Positions 36,064 to 45,860 are shown, counted from the first letter of the stretch. The stretch is DNA of 64,000 nt from DATKYQ01 sp035528415 (GCA_035528415.1 DATKYQ010000040.1:1-64000); one strand, 5' to 3'. The notes: generated by a model from the sequence alone, not told the origin. Program-made: numbers and translations.

Positions 36064-38671
36064 CAGCGCGCTTCTTACCCGCTACTGCAGCAAGAAGAAG
36101 CAGGAGCAGCCAAGCGGCCCCGCTGCCAGGCCGGCCGTGGGAACAGCCGCAGCCTTCAGATCCCGGTTCGCCTGAATCGGCGGCGGGTCCCTTGTCGGCT
36201 CCCCCGTCCAGCAGCGGTCCTTCGTCCGGGTTGCCGCCCTGATCCGCTGCCGCGTCGCCGGCGTCGGGGCCGGCATCCGTTCCCGCGTCCACGCCGCCGT
36301 CCGGCTCTTCCTCTACTGCGACGCAGTAGCCCTGGCTGCATTCGCTGCCGTCAGGACACTCGACGTTCCGGCAGGCATCGCCTATGCAACTTCCGTCGCT
36401 GCAGGCGGTTCCCACCGGGCAGTAGACGCCCTGGCAGGGATCCAGGGCACACTCTCCATCGATGCACACCTGTCCGGCCTGGCAGTTGCGCCCGGCGCAC
36501 TGGCTTTCCACGCAGGCACCTTCCGAACAGACTTGATCGGGTGTGCAATCCGCGCAGGCTATCGGCAGACAATCTCCTTCGTGGCACCATGACTGGTCGT
36601 TACAGTCGATGCCGCTGCAGGGATCGGGCTCGCAGACGCCCTCTACACAATGGTTACCCGCCTGGCACTCGTGCCCGGGAGTGAAGCAATCCGCCGGCAC
36701 GCAGATTCCCATGCGGCAGTATTCTTCGGGCTGACACTCGATCTGCTGTTCGACGCAGGTGTCGACGCAGTCGCCCCGCGCGTCACATTCTTCCCCGGCC
36801 GGGCAGTGTACACCGCAGCAGGCATCGGCCACGCACCAGCCATCGAGACAGGTCAAGTTGCCGGCGGGACATTCGCCTGAGCTGCAGGGCGAAGCGCACT
36901 GGCCGCACAGGCAAATATCGTATCCCTGGCACAGGCTGCCTTCGTCGGTGATGCCGTCGCAATCGTCGTCCAGCGAGTTGCACATCTCGGGCTCGGGCCG
37001 AATCTCGCCCGCGCAGTCAGACCAGCGTCCTTGGGGCGTGCACACCTCGGTGCCCTTTCTGCACTCGCCGGTATCCACACCGCACTCCCGGGTGTCTCCC
37101 GGGTTGCACTCGCCGCACTCGTCGTCCTGGCCGTCGATCAATCCGTCGCAGTCGTTGTCGATGCCGTCGTCGCAGATCTCCGGTGTTGCATTCTCGTCCG
37201 TCAGGCCGTCGCAGTCGTTATCGCGCCCGTCGCAGACCTCTTCAGAGCCCTGGTAACCGCCCTCGCACGGGCCCCAGGCACCGTCCTGGTCGCAGATCGA
37301 GACACCCATCTCGCAATCGCCCTCGGAGGTTCCGCACTGTTTCTGCTGCCCGGGAAAACAACTGCCGCATTCGTCGTCCCAGAGATCGGTCAGACCGTCG
37401 CAGTCGTTGTCTATGCCGTCGTCGCAAATCTCTTGGCCCAGCATGTCGGTGACGCCGTCGCAGTCGTTGTCCAGTGCGTCGCAGTTGATCTCCGCCATGG
37501 GATTCACTTCGCCGATACACTCGACCGAACCGCCGATGCACATCTTGTCGCCCGGCCGGCATTCACCCTCGTCGGTGTAGTATGGCGGCTGTTCTCCCCC
37601 GCTGTCGACGCCGCAGTCGTCGCCCATTCCAGGGAAACTCTCGTCCACTGACAGGTTGCAGTTGTCGTCCCGGCCGTTGCACACTTCGGTGGCTCCGGGA
37701 TTTATGGCCGAGGCGGTAGCCGCAGAGCAGCCGGCCATCGACTCGTTGCCGGTATCGCAGCAGTCGGAACATTGGTTATAGGTGTCGCCGTCCAGGTCGG
37801 GAAAGCCGTTGTCTATTGTGCCGTCGCAGTCGTTGTCCAGCCCGTCGCAGACCTCGGGCGTGGCCACGATCTGGGCGTTGCATATGACGCCGTTGTGGTT
37901 GGCGTTGCAGACGTAAACCCCCTGGCCGGTGCAGCCGCCCTGCACGATCTCGCAGGGCGTGCCTTTCAGCGGCCAGTCCTCGTCTATCTGCGCGTCGCAG
38001 TCATTGTCCTTGTCGTCGCAAAGTTCCACCAGCGCCTCGTTGATGATCTGGTCCATGGCGTTTTGCAAATCGGCCTGGTTGTCTGCCTGGTGGTAGCTCC
38101 CGGTGTGCCCGGCGGCAGCGATGTTGTTGAGCACCGTCGGGTTCGCACCGCTGCCGAAACCGATCACGAAGGTCTTGATTCCGGTGGTGTAGAGGTCCTG
38201 CGTGGAGGCCACCGGGTCGCTGCTCGTGTTATCGGCACAGGTGTCGTCACCGTCGCTGACCAGCATAATGAAGTTGCGCCGGTCGGGATCTTTCAGCTGG
38301 CGGTACTGGTTGAGCCCCATCAAGGTGGCCGCCATGGGTGTGTTGCCATTGGCCCCGGCCGCGCTCATGGCGCTGGTGATGGCGGCGGCGGTGTTGTCTC
38401 CTACGTCGACCTGGATGCTGCCGGCACCGCAGTCGTTGTCCGAGGGGAACATGTCCAACCCGAAGCGCAGCTTGGCGCCGTAGTTGTTAAGGACAAACTG
38501 AATCGCGTTCTGCGCCTGGGTCCATTTGGTGCCCTGCATGCTGCCGGAACGATCGAGGACGATCATCATGTTGGGCTTCTCGCAGGCCGGCTGCGCCATT
38601 GCAGGCGCGGCGGCGCACAGTACGGCCACGGCCAGCGCCACGGCCTGAATAATCGCGTTGTGCTTTTTCAT
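36044..38671 (-). CDS. VWA protein with MopE repeats, Cys-rich region and MYXO-CTERM-like tail
   Basis: An 875-residue secreted protein with an N-terminal signal (AVLCAAAPAMA), a von Willebrand factor A domain (about 30-240; MIDAS DRSGS) and then several MopE-type metal-binding repeats (CDGLDNDCDGTIDN, CNGRDDNCNLSVDE). A Cys-rich EGF-like stretch (about 550-800) follows, a Gly/Asp/Ala-rich region, and a C-terminal GCGCS-hydrophobic-KKR tail of MYXO-CTERM type. ATG 38671 overlaps the stop of the upstream MopE gene (ATGA). MYXO-CTERM tails are sorting signals for surface display, by family knowledge. AAGGAGG precedes the start. Role: likely calcium-dependent surface adhesion. Confidence 0.8.
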   Translation of the reverse strand: MKKHNAIIQAVALAVAVLCAAAPAMAQPACEKPNMMIVLDRSGSMQGTKWTQAQNAIQFVLNNYGAKLRFGLDMFPSDNDCGAGSIQVDVGDNTAAAITSAMSAAGANGNTPMAATLMGLNQYRQLKDPDRRNFIMLVSDGDDTCADNTSSDPVASTQDLYTTGIKTFVIGFGSGANPTVLNNIAAAGHTGSYHQADNQADLQNAMDQIINEALVELCDDKDNDCDAQIDEDWPLKGTPCEIVQGGCTGQGVYVCNANHNGVICNAQIVATPEVCDGLDNDCDGTIDNGFPDLDGDTYNQCSDCCDTGNESMAGCSAATASAINPGATEVCNGRDDNCNLSVDESFPGMGDDCGVDSGGEQPPYYTDEGECRPGDKMCIGGSVECIGEVNPMAEINCDALDNDCDGVTDMLGQEICDDGIDNDCDGLTDLWDDECGSCFPGQQKQCGTSEGDCEMGVSICDQDGAWGPCEGGYQGSEEVCDGRDNDCDGLTDENATPEICDDGIDNDCDGLIDGQDDECGECNPGDTRECGVDTGECRKGTEVCTPQGRWSDCAGEIRPEPEMCNSLDDDCDGITDEGSLCQGYDICLCGQCASPCSSGECPAGNLTCLDGWCVADACCGVHCPAGEECDARGDCVDTCVEQQIECQPEEYCRMGICVPADCFTPGHECQAGNHCVEGVCEPDPCSGIDCNDQSWCHEGDCLPIACADCTPDQVCSEGACVESQCAGRNCQAGQVCIDGECALDPCQGVYCPVGTACSDGSCIGDACRNVECPDGSECSQGYCVAVEEEPDGGVDAGTDAGPDAGDAAADQGGNPDEGPLLDGGADKGPAADSGEPGSEGCGCSHGRPGSGAAWLLLLLLAAVAGKKRAVRIPRP

Positions 38672-40692
38672 GACCGGCCCTCCTTCTTTCGTCCACGACG
38701 TCGCTTCCGGCGTTTGCCAAAGACGACCATCCCCAGGCCGCCCCCTACCACGTGCAGCGGAACCAGGTCTTTCATGGCCAGGTTGCGGCAGCTGCACTCG
38801 CTGTCGTCGCCGTCGGTGTCGTTGTCGCAGTCATTATCGACGCCGTCGTTGCAGGCCTCCGTCTGGGGACGCCCGGCCACTGCATTGCAGCGCGTGCCGG
38901 TGCCGTTGTCGGTGCAAACGATGTATCCGCGGCTCAGGCAGCCGCCTTGGCCGGCCTCGCAGTTGTTTCCGAGGCCGCTGAAGCCCTCGTCAGTGTTGCC
39001 GTCGCAGTTGTTGTCGTAGTAGTCGCAGAGCTCCGTCTCGGGCTGGTGCGCGTAGCACTGGCTGGGCGAACCGCTCACACAGATGCGGTAGCCCGTGTCT
39101 CCGCAGGGACCCGTGCAGGGCTCGATCCAGCCCTCGTCGGTTCGCCCGTCACAGTCGTTGTCGAGCCAGTCGCAATCTTCTAAGGAACCAGCAGGCGCGA
39201 CCGCATCGCAGACCTGCTGGATGCCGTCTGCCGAGCAGACATAGTGACCCTGGGTAAAGCACTCGCCGACGCCGGCGCTGCAGGGCAGGCCGACATAGGG
39301 GAAATTCTCGTCCACGTTGAGATCGCAGTTGTTGTCGATGCCGTCGCACAACTCTGCGCTGGGCGGGATATCCTCGGCGTTGCAAACCAGTTGGCCGCCG
39401 CCGGGGCTGCAGACCATCACGCCCTCGGCGTAGCACGGGCCCTGCCCCTTGGAACAGGCTGTCCCGACGCCCGGGAAATCTTCGTCCGTCTCGCCGTCGC
39501 AGTCGTTGTCCAGCCCGTCGCAGGCCTCGGCAAAACCCTGTCCCGGTTGTTTCTGCGAACACTCCGTGCCGCTCCCGTTCGCCAAGCAGACCATCACGCC
39601 CGGCCGGGCGCAGATTCCCAGGCCCACCTGGCAGCCGTCCATAAGATCAGCAAAGTCTTCGTCGATCTGGCTGTCGCAGTCGTTGTCCTTCCCGTCGCAC
39701 AACTCGTTTACCGGCCCCTGGGCTCCCTGGCACGGCCCCCAGTGGCCCTTGTCACAGGTGCGTGTGCCGACCCGGCACTCTCCGGTGTCGTCGCCGCACG
39801 ATTCGAACACCCCGTCGAGACATTCACAGCCCTCGTCCGTCAGGTGATCGCAGTCGTTGTCCAGTCCGTCGCATGTCTCGTCCTCGGGCATGCCTCCACC
39901 CTCGCAGGCGCCCCATACGCCCTGATGACAGTTCTGGATGCCGGCATAGCAGATGCCCACGTTCAGGCCGCAAGGGCGCTTATCGGCATCGCAGAGACAA
40001 CCGTTGTCGACAGAGCCCTCGCAGTCGTTGTCCAGCCCGTCCTCGCACACCTCGTCCTCGGGCGGCGTTCCACCAAGGCAGCCGCTCCAGTGCCAATCGC
40101 CGCCATCGTCTGCGCAGTTTTGCGCGCCCGGCGTGCACTCGCCCAGGCTCGATCCGCAGGAACGCGAGTCACCCTGGTTGCAGTCGCAGCCGTCGTTGAC
40201 GGCGCCGTTGCAGTCGTTGTCCAGGTCGTCAGTACAGTTCTCTGCGTCCTCGGGCTGGTGACCGCCCTGACATTCACCCCACTGGCCGTCTGAGCAGGTG
40301 GAGACGCCCTTCGAACAGACACCGACGTCGGTGCCGCAGGGCTTTTCCTCGCCGCTGTTGCAGGGGCAACCCTCGTCGGTATCACTGTCGCAGTCATTAT
40401 CGGCCCCGTCACAGGCCTCGTCCGCCCCGGGAAAAATATCCGCCCGGTTGTCGTTGCAGTCTGTGCAGTCGGCGCAGCCTTCGCGAAGGTCGCAGAAACC
40501 GTCATGATCGAGATCGGTGCAATTGGGTTTGACGATGCATTCACCGTCCCGGCAGACGTAACCGGTCGCGCAGTCGGTACTGGAGTTACAGCGCGGCTGC
40601 GCGTCGTCGGACCCGACGACGGAACTACCGCATCCGGCAGTGAGCGCCGAAAAAACAACTAAACGAATCAAGCCCAATGATAGCCTTGTCAT
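38668..40692 (-). CDS. MopE-repeat lipoprotein
   Basis: A 674-residue lipoprotein with lipobox TAGC (Cys 21), followed by a long array of CDGxDNDCDG-type MopE metal-binding repeats such as CDGADNDCDSDTDEGC, CDGLDNDCDHLTDEGC and CDGIDNNCDLNVDENF, each with several cysteines. The C-terminus (ECSCRNLAMK.. GGLGMVVFG.. RRKRRRG) looks like a degenerate MYXO-CTERM tail without a long hydrophobic core. It is probably copper- or calcium-binding on the cell surface, as the MopE family is. Its stop overlaps the VWA gene start by 4 bp, and it has its own promoter-like element upstream. Confidence 0.8.
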   Translation of the reverse strand: MTRLSLGLIRLVVFSALTAGCGSSVVGSDDAQPRCNSSTDCATGYVCRDGECIVKPNCTDLDHDGFCDLREGCADCTDCNDNRADIFPGADEACDGADNDCDSDTDEGCPCNSGEEKPCGTDVGVCSKGVSTCSDGQWGECQGGHQPEDAENCTDDLDNDCNGAVNDGCDCNQGDSRSCGSSLGECTPGAQNCADDGGDWHWSGCLGGTPPEDEVCEDGLDNDCEGSVDNGCLCDADKRPCGLNVGICYAGIQNCHQGVWGACEGGGMPEDETCDGLDNDCDHLTDEGCECLDGVFESCGDDTGECRVGTRTCDKGHWGPCQGAQGPVNELCDGKDNDCDSQIDEDFADLMDGCQVGLGICARPGVMVCLANGSGTECSQKQPGQGFAEACDGLDNDCDGETDEDFPGVGTACSKGQGPCYAEGVMVCSPGGGQLVCNAEDIPPSAELCDGIDNNCDLNVDENFPYVGLPCSAGVGECFTQGHYVCSADGIQQVCDAVAPAGSLEDCDWLDNDCDGRTDEGWIEPCTGPCGDTGYRICVSGSPSQCYAHQPETELCDYYDNNCDGNTDEGFSGLGNNCEAGQGGCLSRGYIVCTDNGTGTRCNAVAGRPQTEACNDGVDNDCDNDTDGDDSECSCRNLAMKDLVPLHVVGGGLGMVVFGKRRKRRRGRKKEGRS

Positions 40693-40733
40693 TACAGATC
40701 CTCTAAGAATCAGTAAAATGAGATTCTGTTACT

Positions 40734-40763
40734 ACTCTAGTGTAAGAGGATGAAACCAGTCAA
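40734..40763 (-). promoter_or_regulatory. Candidate internal promoter before the MopE gene
   Basis: Minus strand TTGACT (40758-40763) and TAGAGT (40734-40739), 18 bp spacing; the -35 overlaps the stop codon of the upstream gene (40760-40762). Between here and ATG 40692 are nested complementary blocks: AGAATC with GATTCT, and ATCCTCT with AGAGGAT, which may form a leader hairpin. Confidence 0.5.
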
Positions 40764-42616
40764 CCTGGAAAACCGGCTCTATCGGGGTCTACGATCTCGA
40801 GCCACTTGAACCAAATGGGATGATGTTCCTGATACCAGTGGAGAACTTCCAGCAACACCTCTTGGCCCTTTCTGGAAATCACCTCGGATGGGATGCGGTC
40901 GAAGTGGACACGAATGGTCTGTTTGGCGGTGTATTCCAGCGCCTCCGAACACAGCGTCTGCAATTCGTTTCGAATTCGGCCGGAGTCTGAGATCTTCACC
41001 GGCCGGATATGGAAGTCCTCGCCCCAGATGAAACGGATCAGCAGCGGATTGAAGACCAGCCGTCCTTCACGTGGACGCTCCATCAGCCGCAAGGTGAAGC
41101 TGATACGCTTGTCTCCCCGGCGGCTGGACAGGCGCACGGTCACCCGGTAGGTGCTTGCAGTCAGTTGTGTAACCCCCGGGGCCCCGGTGTATGGATCGGG
41201 CTGCATGTAACCCACCAGGGAAATGACGTCCCAGCGTTTCTCTGGAAAGAAATCATCGGCGCGGATGACACGTTTTCCAAGCTGGATGCCGGCGTCGCGC
41301 GCCTCGCAAATCAGCCGGTGGTAGAGATCGACGGTTGCGGTGTCCGGTGTGTTTCCGGTTATAGCCGCGAGACGCGCTGGAAAGTCATCGGCCTCCACAT
41401 CCAGGCCCATGATCTTCTGTTCCTGCCTGTATGAGAGATCGAAGCGGGAAGTGAAGACGGCTAGCGAGGCGTCCAGCCCCAGCACCGGGGCCAGGCTGAC
41501 CGCCTGCATGGCCTCGGCCGAGGCCGCGTAGCCGTCGCAGATGAAAACATGGGTGCCTCCGTCCGCGTCTTGCCAGCTCCCCACACTGTAGTTGGGAGCG
41601 TAAGTGCCCGACTCGGTGAAGGCCTCCATTCCGCTGGGCATCTTCCAGCCGTCGTCCACCAGGTGCACTCCCAGCGCCTCCCATTCCTCCCATAACTTTC
41701 CGATGCGTCCGACGCGACCCTTGCCACGCAACGTCCAGACATGGATGTCCTCGCGGCGGATGCCGGGATAAGTCGCTTCGATGGCTTCAACGACCAGAGC
41801 GCGGGGAGTGCTGTAATCGATCAGCACCGAGCGCTCGCTGGCCTTATCGACCACGGCCTGGGGCAAGAACAGGCTGCCCATGTAGCCCTCGTAGGGCCGG
41901 GAGATGCACAGCGGCTGGTTGAACAGGTGTAATACGGTCATCGGGCCGGTATCGCGGCCCATGGCGAAGCGCGAGGTGTTTTCCAGGGTATCGATGGCCG
42001 CGCCCCAGACCGTCAGCCCGGCGCTCTTGACCTCGTCGTAGAACTGGTCGAAACGGTAGTCGGGCTCGTTGAGCATGCGGGTGACCCGTTGATCCAGCCA
42101 TTGGGAAACCTGCGGGCGGGCGTAGACGCGGCCGAATCCGAGTTGGGGGTTGGAGCCCATCTCTTGTGTCTCACCCGATTTGGGCATCAGTCCTTCGCCC
42201 AGGCTGACCATGATGGCGTGATTCTCGGGCAGGTAGCGCGAGGCGAACCAGAGGCTCTCGCTCATGGCGTAGGCGGAGATGGCGTCTGCGTCCTTCTTGA
42301 CCTGGTTGAGGTAGGCCTTGTCCTGCCCTTTCCCCTCACCGAAGCGCCCGTAAAGCTTGGTGCCCAGAGCGGTAACCGCTGCGGTCATGGCCATCAGCCG
42401 CTCCATGCGGATATCCAGGAAAGAAATCTCGCGGGAGCCTTTCTGGCTGGGCTCTCCCCGCAGCCACTCTACCTCGATGTCTTCCAGTCCCAGGTGCAGT
42501 CGGTTCAGAATAGGCCGCGTGTCGAAGAACCACTGTGCGATACGATCTTGCTTGTCTTTCTGCTCTGTTGCTAAGACCATGAGATCCTCCACAGCCGGTT
42601 GAGAATATTTCTTCAT
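40760..42616 (-). CDS. Unrecognised 618-residue protein between surface-protein genes
   Basis: I do not recognise this family. The 618 residues have no signal peptide, no clear membrane helix and normal amino-acid composition, so it is probably cytoplasmic. The first ~230 residues look largely helical. Later, Trp/Tyr/Asp-rich segments (SQWLDQRVTRML; YGRFGEGKG) and a beta-strand-rich C-terminal part occur. It overlaps the YCF48-like gene by 4 bp (ATGA) and is followed by the MopE gene, so it sits inside an operon of exported Cys-rich proteins. It may be a cofactor, modification or export protein for that set; this is inference. Confidence 0.65.
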   Translation of the reverse strand: MKKYSQPAVEDLMVLATEQKDKQDRIAQWFFDTRPILNRLHLGLEDIEVEWLRGEPSQKGSREISFLDIRMERLMAMTAAVTALGTKLYGRFGEGKGQDKAYLNQVKKDADAISAYAMSESLWFASRYLPENHAIMVSLGEGLMPKSGETQEMGSNPQLGFGRVYARPQVSQWLDQRVTRMLNEPDYRFDQFYDEVKSAGLTVWGAAIDTLENTSRFAMGRDTGPMTVLHLFNQPLCISRPYEGYMGSLFLPQAVVDKASERSVLIDYSTPRALVVEAIEATYPGIRREDIHVWTLRGKGRVGRIGKLWEEWEALGVHLVDDGWKMPSGMEAFTESGTYAPNYSVGSWQDADGGTHVFICDGYAASAEAMQAVSLAPVLGLDASLAVFTSRFDLSYRQEQKIMGLDVEADDFPARLAAITGNTPDTATVDLYHRLICEARDAGIQLGKRVIRADDFFPEKRWDVISLVGYMQPDPYTGAPGVTQLTASTYRVTVRLSSRRGDKRISFTLRLMERPREGRLVFNPLLIRFIWGEDFHIRPVKISDSGRIRNELQTLCSEALEYTAKQTIRVHFDRIPSEVISRKGQEVLLEVLHWYQEHHPIWFKWLEIVDPDRAGFPG

Positions 42617-45504
42617 ATCAAGCTTTTCCGCCTGGTGCCGCGTTTCAGAGCCAAAAGCGCCAGCAGTAACATTGCCAGCACCCAGCCCTTACTGCCTTCG
42701 CTCGAACTGCAGCCGCAGCCCGGCGACCCTTTTCCGTCCAGGTCGTAGGCCGGGCTGTCACCGTCGCCGTCAATGCCGCCGTCCGGCAAGTCGTCAGTCG
42801 CGGCCTGGTCGCCACCGTCTTGGCCGGCGTCAAATCCACCGTCACGATCTTCCCGGGGCACCTCGCAGGTGCCCGCACGACATTGCGTGCCCTGCGGACA
42901 GGCTACATACAGGCAGGCGTCGGGCACACAGACGCCCCTGTCGCACTCGTAGCCCTGTGAACAGTAGACCTGCTCGCAGGGGTCGGCAGAGCACTGGTTG
43001 TCGATGCATAGCTGCCCCGCCGCTGCGCAGGACATCCCGGCGCACAGGCTGCGCAGACACTCACCATCTTGACAGATTTCGTCGGGCCGGCAATAGCCGC
43101 AGGCCGGGGACAGACACTCACCCCCGCGACAGTATGTGCCCGGGGCACACGAGGTTGCATGACAAGTGTCCGTCGCGCACGCGTCCCCGACGCAGATCTC
43201 CGGGCTGGGACACTCGTGGCCTGTAGTTTGACAGTCTTCTACGACACACTCACCCAGGCGGCACTCGTAGCCCGCTTGGCACTCAATTCCTTGAAGCTCA
43301 CAGACATCCGCGCAGCTTCCTTCGGCCGTGCATGATTGGCTGCTCTCGCAGCGCACTCCGCAGCAGGGCGAGACACACCAGCCGCCGCGGCAAACGCGAT
43401 CCTGCGTCGGACAGGTCTTGTCGGGACAGGCTTGAGCGCAGACGCCGCAGACACACTGCTGGTCGCCGCCGCACAACGCGCCGTCGTCTGTCAGGCCGTT
43501 GCAGTCGTTGTCCTTGCCGTCGCAGACCTCCGAGCCTGCGTCATCCGGCGCGGGACAGCTCTCGATCCCCCCGGCGCACAAAGTCTCGCCGGGACAAGCC
43601 GGGATGCGGCACTCCTGCGGGCTGAACTCCTCGTCCGTCTCGCCGTCACAGTCATCGTCCAGCCCGTTGCACGGGTCGTGCTGAGCGCATCCTCCGCCGG
43701 AAGTGAACAGGATCGCGCCCCCGGCGCCCGCCGCCCAGCCGCTCTCGGCATCCACAAAGTCAATACCCAAGATAGCCTGAGTGAATGGGACATACTGCTC
43801 AAACCATGTCAGGCCCCCATCCCTGCTCGACAATATCAATCCGCCCTCTCCGGCGGCGTAACCCCTCTCAATCGTCGGAAAAGATACAGCGGACAAATCA
43901 TCCTCAGTACCAGTCGAGACCGTTTGCCAATTTCCGCCGCCGTCTGAACTGGCCAGCATGACACCCCGCCGGCCGACTATCCAGCCGTGCTGACCGTCGG
44001 CAAAATCGACCGCCAGCAGGTCTTCTTGAGTGCCGCTGTCCAAAAGCTGCCAGCTGTTTCCCCCGTCGCTTGTCGAAATCAGGGCGCCCCCGTTGCCCAC
44101 AGCCAGGCCCGTCTGCGCATCGATGAAGAAGACACCTCTCAGCCACTGGGAGGTCGCCGATTGCTGAGCTGCCCAATGCAGCCCGCCATCGCTGGTGTGC
44201 CAGATTACTCCAGCATATCCAACCGCCCAACCGTTGCTCGCGTCGGGAAAGTGGGCACCGTAGAAAGCCTGGGGCGACTCCATAACTTGCACCTGCCAGC
44301 TCGCGCCTCCGTCCGCGCTTGCCAGTATGCGCCCACCACCGAACTCCGAGGCGCCCAGTGCCCAGACGTGCTGCCCGTCGACAGCCGCTAGTGCCGAAAT
44401 GCTGCCCGTGGTCGGTGACTCAAGCCGGCTCCAGGTGTTGCCGCCATCGTTCGTTGACCAGATGGCGCCCTGGTCTCCCGCCGCCCAGCCGTGCTGCGCG
44501 TCAACAAATGCTATCGCCCTGATCCAGGGCGCGGGGGGATCCGATAGCAATTCCCAGTTCGCTCCGCCATCGACGGTTTGCAGCACGACTCCGCCGGTGC
44601 CGCTTACCCAGCCGCGTTCGGCGTTTTCGAACCAGACGGCTTTCAGATTAACCGTGGTACCCGATTCGCGCTTCTCCCAGTTTTGGCCGCCGTCAGCGCT
44701 GGCGAGCAAAGTGCCCTGGTCACCCACGACAACCACGTGCGCGAGGTCGGGTTGCGCCACCGCGGTCAGGTTGCGAATGGTCAACTTGGCCAGATCGTCG
44801 TTGCGCTGAAAGCTCTGGCCGTCTGTTGTCAGCGTTATCGTCCCGTTGTTGCCGACCGCGATGACGTGAAAGGCATCAGTGAGTGTCACGTCGTGCAGAG
44901 TGTAGTAGGTGTCGCCACTGTGCCGCGTCCAGTGCTGTCCGCCGTCCGCGGTCACCAGCACCGAGCCGCCCTCGCCCACCGCTGCTCCCTGCAGGCCGTC
45001 TATGAACTTTATCGCCCGCAGATCCTGGTAGGCTCCCGTTTGCTGGGCGATCCAGGCCCGTCCGGCGTCGATCGTGTGCAGCACCGTTCCCGCGTCGCCA
45101 GCAGCCCAGCCCGCCCGCGGGTGCACGAACGAGATGCCGTAGAGATCAGTGTCGACTCCCGACCAGAAGGGATGCCAGTGCTTGCCGCCGTCGCTGGTAC
45201 CCAAAACCAGGCCATCATTGCCAACCACCCAACCGGTCATGCCATCCAGCATGGCCAGCGCCCGCAGGTCGGGCTGCCCCGAGACACTGCCCACCATCCA
45301 GCTTGCGCCCCCATCCAGCGTGTAGACTGATGCCCCGTCCAGGCCCACTGCCAGGCCCCTCTCGCCTGCCAGGTGTATAGCCAGCAGGTCGTGACCATGG
45401 GTTCGCGGCTGCTGCCACTCCCAACCCCCGGCTCGGATTTCGTTCGTCGAAAATAAGAAAGCCCAGCAGGAAAAAATGACGGCTGCTGTCCAACGTTGGG
45501 CCAT
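42613..45504 (-). CDS. YCF48-like propeller protein with MopE motif and MYXO-CTERM-like tail
   Basis: A 963-residue secreted protein. After a signal (ending about 25) come about a dozen YCF48/BNR-type repeats (about 30-600) of the form GWxxGxxGxxLxTxDGGxxW, e.g. GWVVGNDGLVLGTSDGGKHW and GWAAGDAGTVLHTIDAG. A single MopE motif (CNGLDDDCDGETDE) and a Cys-rich stretch (about 610-870) follow, then an Asp/Gly-rich linker and the C-terminal GCGCSSSEGSKGW-hydrophobic-RRK MYXO-CTERM tail. YCF48 in plants and cyanobacteria assists photosystem II assembly; in heterotrophs the same repeat serves as a general propeller scaffold. Its end overlaps the 618-residue gene by 4 bp. Confidence 0.8.
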   Translation of the reverse strand: MAQRWTAAVIFSCWAFLFSTNEIRAGGWEWQQPRTHGHDLLAIHLAGERGLAVGLDGASVYTLDGGASWMVGSVSGQPDLRALAMLDGMTGWVVGNDGLVLGTSDGGKHWHPFWSGVDTDLYGISFVHPRAGWAAGDAGTVLHTIDAGRAWIAQQTGAYQDLRAIKFIDGLQGAAVGEGGSVLVTADGGQHWTRHSGDTYYTLHDVTLTDAFHVIAVGNNGTITLTTDGQSFQRNDDLAKLTIRNLTAVAQPDLAHVVVVGDQGTLLASADGGQNWEKRESGTTVNLKAVWFENAERGWVSGTGGVVLQTVDGGANWELLSDPPAPWIRAIAFVDAQHGWAAGDQGAIWSTNDGGNTWSRLESPTTGSISALAAVDGQHVWALGASEFGGGRILASADGGASWQVQVMESPQAFYGAHFPDASNGWAVGYAGVIWHTSDGGLHWAAQQSATSQWLRGVFFIDAQTGLAVGNGGALISTSDGGNSWQLLDSGTQEDLLAVDFADGQHGWIVGRRGVMLASSDGGGNWQTVSTGTEDDLSAVSFPTIERGYAAGEGGLILSSRDGGLTWFEQYVPFTQAILGIDFVDAESGWAAGAGGAILFTSGGGCAQHDPCNGLDDDCDGETDEEFSPQECRIPACPGETLCAGGIESCPAPDDAGSEVCDGKDNDCNGLTDDGALCGGDQQCVCGVCAQACPDKTCPTQDRVCRGGWCVSPCCGVRCESSQSCTAEGSCADVCELQGIECQAGYECRLGECVVEDCQTTGHECPSPEICVGDACATDTCHATSCAPGTYCRGGECLSPACGYCRPDEICQDGECLRSLCAGMSCAAAGQLCIDNQCSADPCEQVYCSQGYECDRGVCVPDACLYVACPQGTQCRAGTCEVPREDRDGGFDAGQDGGDQAATDDLPDGGIDGDGDSPAYDLDGKGSPGCGCSSSEGSKGWVLAMLLLALLALKRGTRRKSLI

Positions 45505-45509
45505 GCCGA

Positions 45510-45860
45510 CTACTTTCCCTGCGGCTTGCCCAGGTAGCGCTCGACCACCCAGCGAATCAACTTCCGGGCGCCCTCGCTGATGTCTGTGAACCTGACGGCA
45601 AAGCCTGAGGGATCCTGGCGCTGGTGCCAGACGACTTCGCCGCGAGCCTTGACCGGTGTGCTGACCAGGGGCAAGAACATCTCCATGTCTACCTGGGTCT
45701 CTTCGTCAAGCGGTTCTTCCGCCAGCAGGAAGGCCCCGCTGGCGCTGAGGTTGCGCGAATAGTAATGCCGCCCGCCGCTCTCGGTCTCGACGCGCACGAT
45801 GATCCCGATCGGGGCGCGCGGAGCCCTTCTTTTCTCGCTGTAGTCGATACCACCGGGCAT
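45510..45860 (-). CDS. PilZ domain protein
   Basis: A 116-residue single PilZ domain, binding c-di-GMP. The RxxxR motif is RAPRAPIG at residues 11-18 and the D/NxSxxG motif is NLSASGAFL at about 36. It probably links c-di-GMP, made by a GGDEF protein in this window, to the envelope proteins that follow it. A sigma70 promoter (45909-45937) lies upstream and AAGGA before the ATG. It is the first gene of the operon with the YCF48-like gene, 5 bp downstream. Confidence 0.85.
   Translation of the reverse strand: MPGGIDYSEKRRAPRAPIGIIVRVETESGGRHYYSRNLSASGAFLLAEEPLDEETQVDMEMFLPLVSTPVKARGEVVWHQRQDPSGFAVRFTDISEGARKLIRWVVERYLGKPQGK

Noticed and set aside
37772..39019. 415-residue plus-strand frame opposite the VWA and MopE genes
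   Set aside because: Its Val/Ala-rich repeats are the antisense of the DNDCDG repeats; composition is typical of a shadow.
38700..40600. Repeated GTCGCAGTCGTTGTC blocks, considered as a DNA repeat
   Set aside because: This is the codon pattern for the DNDCD core of MopE repeats, and appears wherever that protein motif does.
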